From NCBI GenBank assembly GCA_008802785.1, contig VUYT01000003.1, forward strand, positions 682,001-746,000: a stretch of 64,000 nucleotides of DNA. The letters run 5' to 3'. How positions within the stretch are numbered: the first letter of the stretch is position 1; every line of letters starts with the position of its first letter. Positions 59,959 through 64,000 of the stretch are shown one piece after another. The position numbers were made by a program, and so were the translations under genes. The notes beneath the pieces were generated by a model. The model did not search any database, was not told the origin of the DNA, and saw only the letters and a list, made by a program, of their open reading frames with translations. This DNA comes from Symmetrospora coprosmae. Taxonomy: Eukaryota > Basidiomycota > Cystobasidiomycetes > Symmetrosporaceae.

Positions 59959-62148
59959 TCATAGTTCGCGCGGCCCGCGCGAAATGTTGATTCCTCCTTC
60001 GAAGGCATCCTGTGGAGACGAGCAGAGGCCACTGCTCAGCTTGTGGTCTGGATTGTGCGAGCATCCCACGATCAAAACGACTGACCGCGTTTTGCACGAT
60101 CGTGTGGATCCATTCAATGTGTTTCACATGATCATGAATGCTGATCTTCTCGTCCACGGCTGCGACGATCCAGAATGGCGGGATTAGCTAGATCAGTAGC
60201 GGACGTCGTGAGCACGGCGCGTCACCGCTCACTGTGGACGTTCGACGAGTAGTCGGCGACCGGCCCGCCAAAGTAGCGATAGATGTGCCTGGGGCATTGG
60301 GGGAGGGGCTACTGAGCGGGCTCACTTCAGGCAACCCCGGCAGTGCCGATCATGACCCACCTCGTCAGATTCCAGTACACCTTTGTATCGGTGTTGCCGG
60401 TAGTGGCGCCCGGACTGACGACGTAAGGCTGATCGCCGTTATTTTCATCCCTGTGCACATGTCTGATTGACCCAGCAAACATATCCCACACCGCTCCGTC
60501 GGTCGGCGTCCGCGGCGCAGGCTCGAGTGCGAGGCCCTGCACCTCGAGCTGGAGGTACCGATTCCCTGTGCGTTCGCCAGCCTCGTCGAAATCAACGAGC
60601 GTGAGGTTGTGACGCTTTGCGATGGGCCTGGCGATCTTTGACAGATGGTCTTTGACGTTCTGCACAGACTGTCCGAACCGGATCCGGTGGTTCATCGTGG
60701 CGCTTGCGAGCTCCGGCAGCGCATTGACCTTGACGCCGCCGCGAACGACGTCGAACGCCTGCGTCGTCGATACAAGCGCCTTATTGCCTACGCCCATCTC
60801 CGAGAATGCCCGAGCGAGGCCTTCCCAGTCCCTGTGCCTGATGTGTCGCTTCCACGCAGCAGGAATGGAATGCGACGCGTGTTCCGCCGCGCACATTGCG
60901 AACTGGAGCAGGGGGTCCGATGGGCCGTCAAACCCGGGCGCCCAGGGGTGCTGCTCGACGGCGACGATGAGCTCGCTGAGAATGCCAATGCCGGTGTGCG
61001 CCGGAGGGACGGACGAGTGCCCGCCGGGCGTGCCGACTGTCAACTCGACGTCGATGTAGCCTTTCTCGGATGTTGCAGGCGTCGCGATGGCCGTTCCGAA
61101 GATGCGCGTTGCGGATGAGCCTTCGTCAATCAGCAGTAGCATCGAGTCGTGTCCGTAAGTCGCCTCTAGGTGCTTCGCTAGCTCGCCTGCCCCTTGGCGG
61201 GCCTGCACTTCCTCTTCGTCGAAGCCGTGTGAGAGCACGATGGAGCGGCGCGGCTGCCACCCCTTCGAGAAGAGCTGAGAGAGCGCCTCGTACTGCGCAA
61301 GAAGGAGGCTGCAGGGAGGCGCATCCAACGAGAGCGCGTCAGCTTGTGCCTCGTCTTTGTAGGCAGGGTGTCAAGCTTGTCTTCTCACGACTTGTCGTCC
61401 TTGGCCCCTCTGCCGTGCACGAATTCTCCGTCGTACTTGCCATCGAAAGGAGGGTACGTCCAGCGCTCCAGAGTACGGTTCTCGACGGGCACGACGTCCA
61501 TGTGGGAGGCGAGCATAAGTGGCTTGAGGGCAGGGTCGCTTCCCTTGACCTCGACAAGGAGGGCGAGAGTGTTGACCTTTGTCACAGTGACGGCTTCGCT
61601 CGTAAATACGGCTGGATACGTCCGAAAGAGCCAGGCATGGAAATCGTGGAAGACAGCCCATCGCGGCTGTTGAGCCGAAAAAGGCGGAGAAAAGCGCGGA
61701 GAAGACGACGGAGTTCAGACTGACGTGCACGGCGTTCGCACTTCATGGTCGAGAGAACGGAACGCAGGCATACATCCTCTCCAGGGGAGCCATTGTCATC
61801 GAACGACATTGTCGGTATCCTGACGGCTTCTGATAGTCGGTCCGCGTACTCGGCTGCCGACGCAGGCTCGAAAGGCCTGGACGGGACCAGGGGAGCCACC
61901 TGAGGTGGGCAGAGAGGGCGCAGCCCTTCTCCATGCTGATGCGTTCCTGCAAGTGCCGGTGGGGATGCTCCCAAGGCGAGGATAGTGAGGACCACTGAGG
62001 CGGCGCCTGCAGCCAGCATCATGACGTTGATGCGAAGGCGCCGTCGAGCAGTGGCGGCAGAAGAGGAGGGAGAATGGGAGACCTCCTCCTTCTTCTCAGA
62101 GTAACCTCGTCCATCATCTTCATCGTGCAGTGCAATGGGTCCCTTCAT
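59959..62148 (-). CDS. M20 family carboxypeptidase S-like metallopeptidase, membrane anchored
   Basis: Complete paralogue of the gene at the left edge. From the ATG at 62148 a polar, Glu/Lys/Ser-rich cytosolic tail leads to one TM helix (INVMMLAAGAASVVLTILAL), so it is a type II protein like yeast Cps1, delivered to the vacuole lumen. An intron after SPGED joins PRWAVFHDFHAWLFRTYP. M20 motifs are ASHMDVVPV, GRGAKDDKS, HGFDEEEVQ, LIDEG, GTPGGHSSVPPAHTGIG and, near the end, IEWIHTIVQN. The final exon encodes DAFEGGINISRGPREL. The stretch after the Glu pair reads DEEEVQARQGA where relatives have DEE-SG-QGA, so the Ser-Gly is lost; the catalytic Glu pair itself is kept. The start is 138 bp from the divergent SET gene. 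It is likely active; the substrate is not known. Confidence 0.92.
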
Positions 62149-62286
62149 CGCTTTGTCGGCCGGGATGATGATCTGCAGGAGAAGGTGCTGTAGGGAGCAA
62201 GGCGCAGTCGCCGTTCACGTGCCTGCCTGCCTGCGACCGACTGACCGGACTGACGCAGTCAAGGCAAGGGAAGACTACGCCCGAAG
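62149..62286. promoter_or_regulatory. Shared divergent promoter, carboxypeptidase / SET methyltransferase
   Basis: These 138 bp lie between two head-to-head start codons, the shortest such gap in the window. Confidence 0.5.
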
Positions 62287-64000
62287 ATGGACGGCCTCGA
62301 CTACGCTGCATCTCCTCTAGGAGCATGGATTCAGTCGCATGGAGGGCGCATTCACCCCAATCTCTGCTGGCGGAAGGGTGCGACTTTCTCCCTGCGAGTG
62401 ACCGCGCGCTGACCTTTTCCGCCGAGACGCGCACCTCTGTCCTGAAGCCTCTCCCTCACTCCCCTCACCTTCCACGCTGTTACGAACACAGAATCCACCG
62501 GACACCGTCTGGAAGCGACTGCGAATGTGCAGCCAAAGTCCGAGCTCGTCGCCATGCCCTTCGACCTGGCCATCTCGCCGGACTTCATAAGGGCCAACCT
62601 CCCTCCAGAAGCCACCTCCGGCCTAAAAGACCATGCCGTGATGTGCCTCTATCTCTCCCTGCTTGACCTGCACCTACTCGGCCTCCTTGGACCAGACGCG
62701 CCCGAACCCGCCGCCAGAGCTGCCGTCTCGCGGCATCTCGAGTATGCAAAGACCCTGCCCCGCCCAGATCAGATGGAAACGGCCCTCTGGTTCAACGCAG
62801 CGGAAGTCGACCTCTTGCGTGGCTCGAATCTCTACCCTGCTTTAGAGGAGCGCAGAGCCGAGTGGAAGGCAGAGTTCGCCGGAATCCAAGATCACCATTT
62901 GGATAGCGTAGGCATTGTGCGAGATCTGTTCACGTGGTGAGGACCGGACGTTGTAGCCTTCCGGCATTGCATGCATCTCGCCTACCTCTTGCTGACTCTG
63001 TCGAGTCGCAGGGAACGCTACCTCTGGGCTGCCTCGCTCCTCTCGACCAGAGCATTCGGCTCTTACCTCCTAGATGGCGACAAGCCGAATGCGACACAGG
63101 TCCTCCTGCCCGGCATCGATGTTTTCAATCATCGTCGAGGTACGGCCGTGACATGGAATACTGATTACGCCGCCAAACAGATCCAGCTCGTTACGGAGGA
63201 AGGCGTGCAAACTGGTGCGGCGAGCCCATTCAGAAGCTAACGCCTGCTACGCGCGAGCTGACAGAGTCTTTGACGTATACAGGCGCCGAGGTCTTCAACA
63301 ACTATGGAGCGAAGCCCAACGACGAGCTCCTGCTAGGCTACGGCTTTGTCCTCGAAGACAACCCTGAAGACTTCGTCTCGCTCAAGATGGGCACAAGTGG
63401 AGAAGATACTCGCCCAGCCGACATTCTGCTCGCAGTAGGGATCCCACTCACCAAACCGCATTACGTCAAGAAGCGTGTTACAGAACTGCCGGCCGTCATC
63501 CAGGCGCAGCTTAGGGTGCTCGTGGCGAACGAGGAGGACCTGGCGGCGCTCGGCGAGCGCACATCGGGTCTGTCAGCGGCTGGGCCGTCGGTAGATCAGA
63601 GCAATCCAGCAGCAGGTCGACCGGCAGACGACCAGTCCGAAAGCCAAGACGCGCCATGGCGCAAGTACCTAAGCTTTGTGAACTGGGAAAATGAGTTCGA
63701 CATGCTCGAAGCGCTGGGCGGGATGCTCGAGGCAAAGACCGAGGGAATGAAGGATGCTTTGCAGAGAGTCGCGGAGGCAGCCAAGGTGGCGGACAGCGAG
63801 CGGCCCGGCAAGCGCGTCCGAAAGGATGGACAACATACGACTACGACTGTCCGGCCTCATATACGCAAGATGATCGAGATCTATCTGAAGGGTGAGTCGG
63901 GCGCTTGTCGCGAGTCGGTATCCTCGGTTTTGCTGCACCTACCCAAGGTGCTGATCAGCTTGCGCGTACTCCGCGTTACGCCAGGCCAAGTCGGCATCTT
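62287..64000 (+). CDS. SET-domain protein lysine methyltransferase (RKM / SETD3 / Rubisco LSMT group), 3' end outside window
   Basis: This group methylates lysine (or His in SETD3) on ribosomal proteins and other non-histone targets. Exons are 62287-62377, 62492-62936, 63012-63214 and 63283-63891, then an intron near the window edge (phases agree). The first exon gives WIQSHGGRIHPNLCWRK and joins STGHRLEATANVQPKSELVA, the split SET N-terminus. The insert (iSET) contains LLRGSNLYPALEERRAEWKA. The SET core shows YLWAASLLSTRAFGSYLL, LLPGIDVFNHRRGTAVTW (AdoMet-binding N-H) and EVFNNYGAKPNDELLLGYGF (catalytic-Tyr NYG motif). The Rubisco LSMT substrate-binding domain follows from about LKMG onward, with VNWENEFDMLEALGG. 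RKM1-like is the best guess among ribosomal methyltransferases, but the target cannot be decided from the visible part. Confidence 0.92.

Overview
This window is a stretch of fungal nuclear DNA, almost certainly from a basidiomycete. The evidence is dense protein-coding genes interrupted by short GT-AG introns (mostly about 40-170 nt, with branch points of the type CTRAY), a high G+C content, Ser/Gln/Ala-rich low-complexity proteins, and a full BRCA2 orthologue of the Brh2 type. A smut-lineage fungus (Ustilaginomycotina) would fit, but the species cannot be read from the sequence. I see no transposon, virus-like element, rRNA, tRNA or CRISPR array.

Layout, left to right: the 3' part of an M20 carboxypeptidase S gene; an Mga2/Spt23-type membrane-tethered transcription factor; methionine aminopeptidase 2; a class I (GH47) alpha-1,2-mannosidase; an F-box/LRR-like protein; a four-TM MARVEL-like protein; a VTT-domain (TMEM41/TVP38-type) membrane protein; the giant bridge-like lipid transfer protein Csf1 (11.2 kb); an unassigned two-TM protein head to head with CSF1; a large unassigned coiled-coil protein; Tim10; an unassigned protein with a mitochondrial-type N-terminus head to head with TIM10; an acyl-CoA-binding/ankyrin protein; a nuclear protein with a possible SAS4-type region; a SMUBP-2/Hcs1-type helicase; dynactin p25; a WDR7/rabconnectin-3-beta-like WD40 protein; BRCA2/Brh2; the ESCRT regulator Ist1; a second M20 carboxypeptidase S; and the 5' part of a SET-domain (RKM/SETD3-like) lysine methyltransferase.

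This is mostly conserved housekeeping rather than an accessory island, so no gene cluster with one shared pathway is evident. Two themes recur: lipids and membranes (Mga2, VTT protein, Csf1, ACBP, MARVEL, Ist1, WDR7) and genome maintenance (Brh2, SMUBP-2-type helicase). The most interesting signals are a tandem series of about four or five BRC-like repeats in Brh2; a 9-nt micro-exon in dynactin p25; introns whose retention would give biologically meaningful isoforms (a tail-less Mga2, an Ist1 without its MIM helix, a GH47 enzyme with 24 residues inserted before its essential TEAH motif); and two orphan genes sharing promoters with CSF1 and TIM10. Exon boundaries were worked out by hand from splice signals, reading frame and family similarity. 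Where I give exact exon ends, the phases add up; elsewhere boundaries are approximate.
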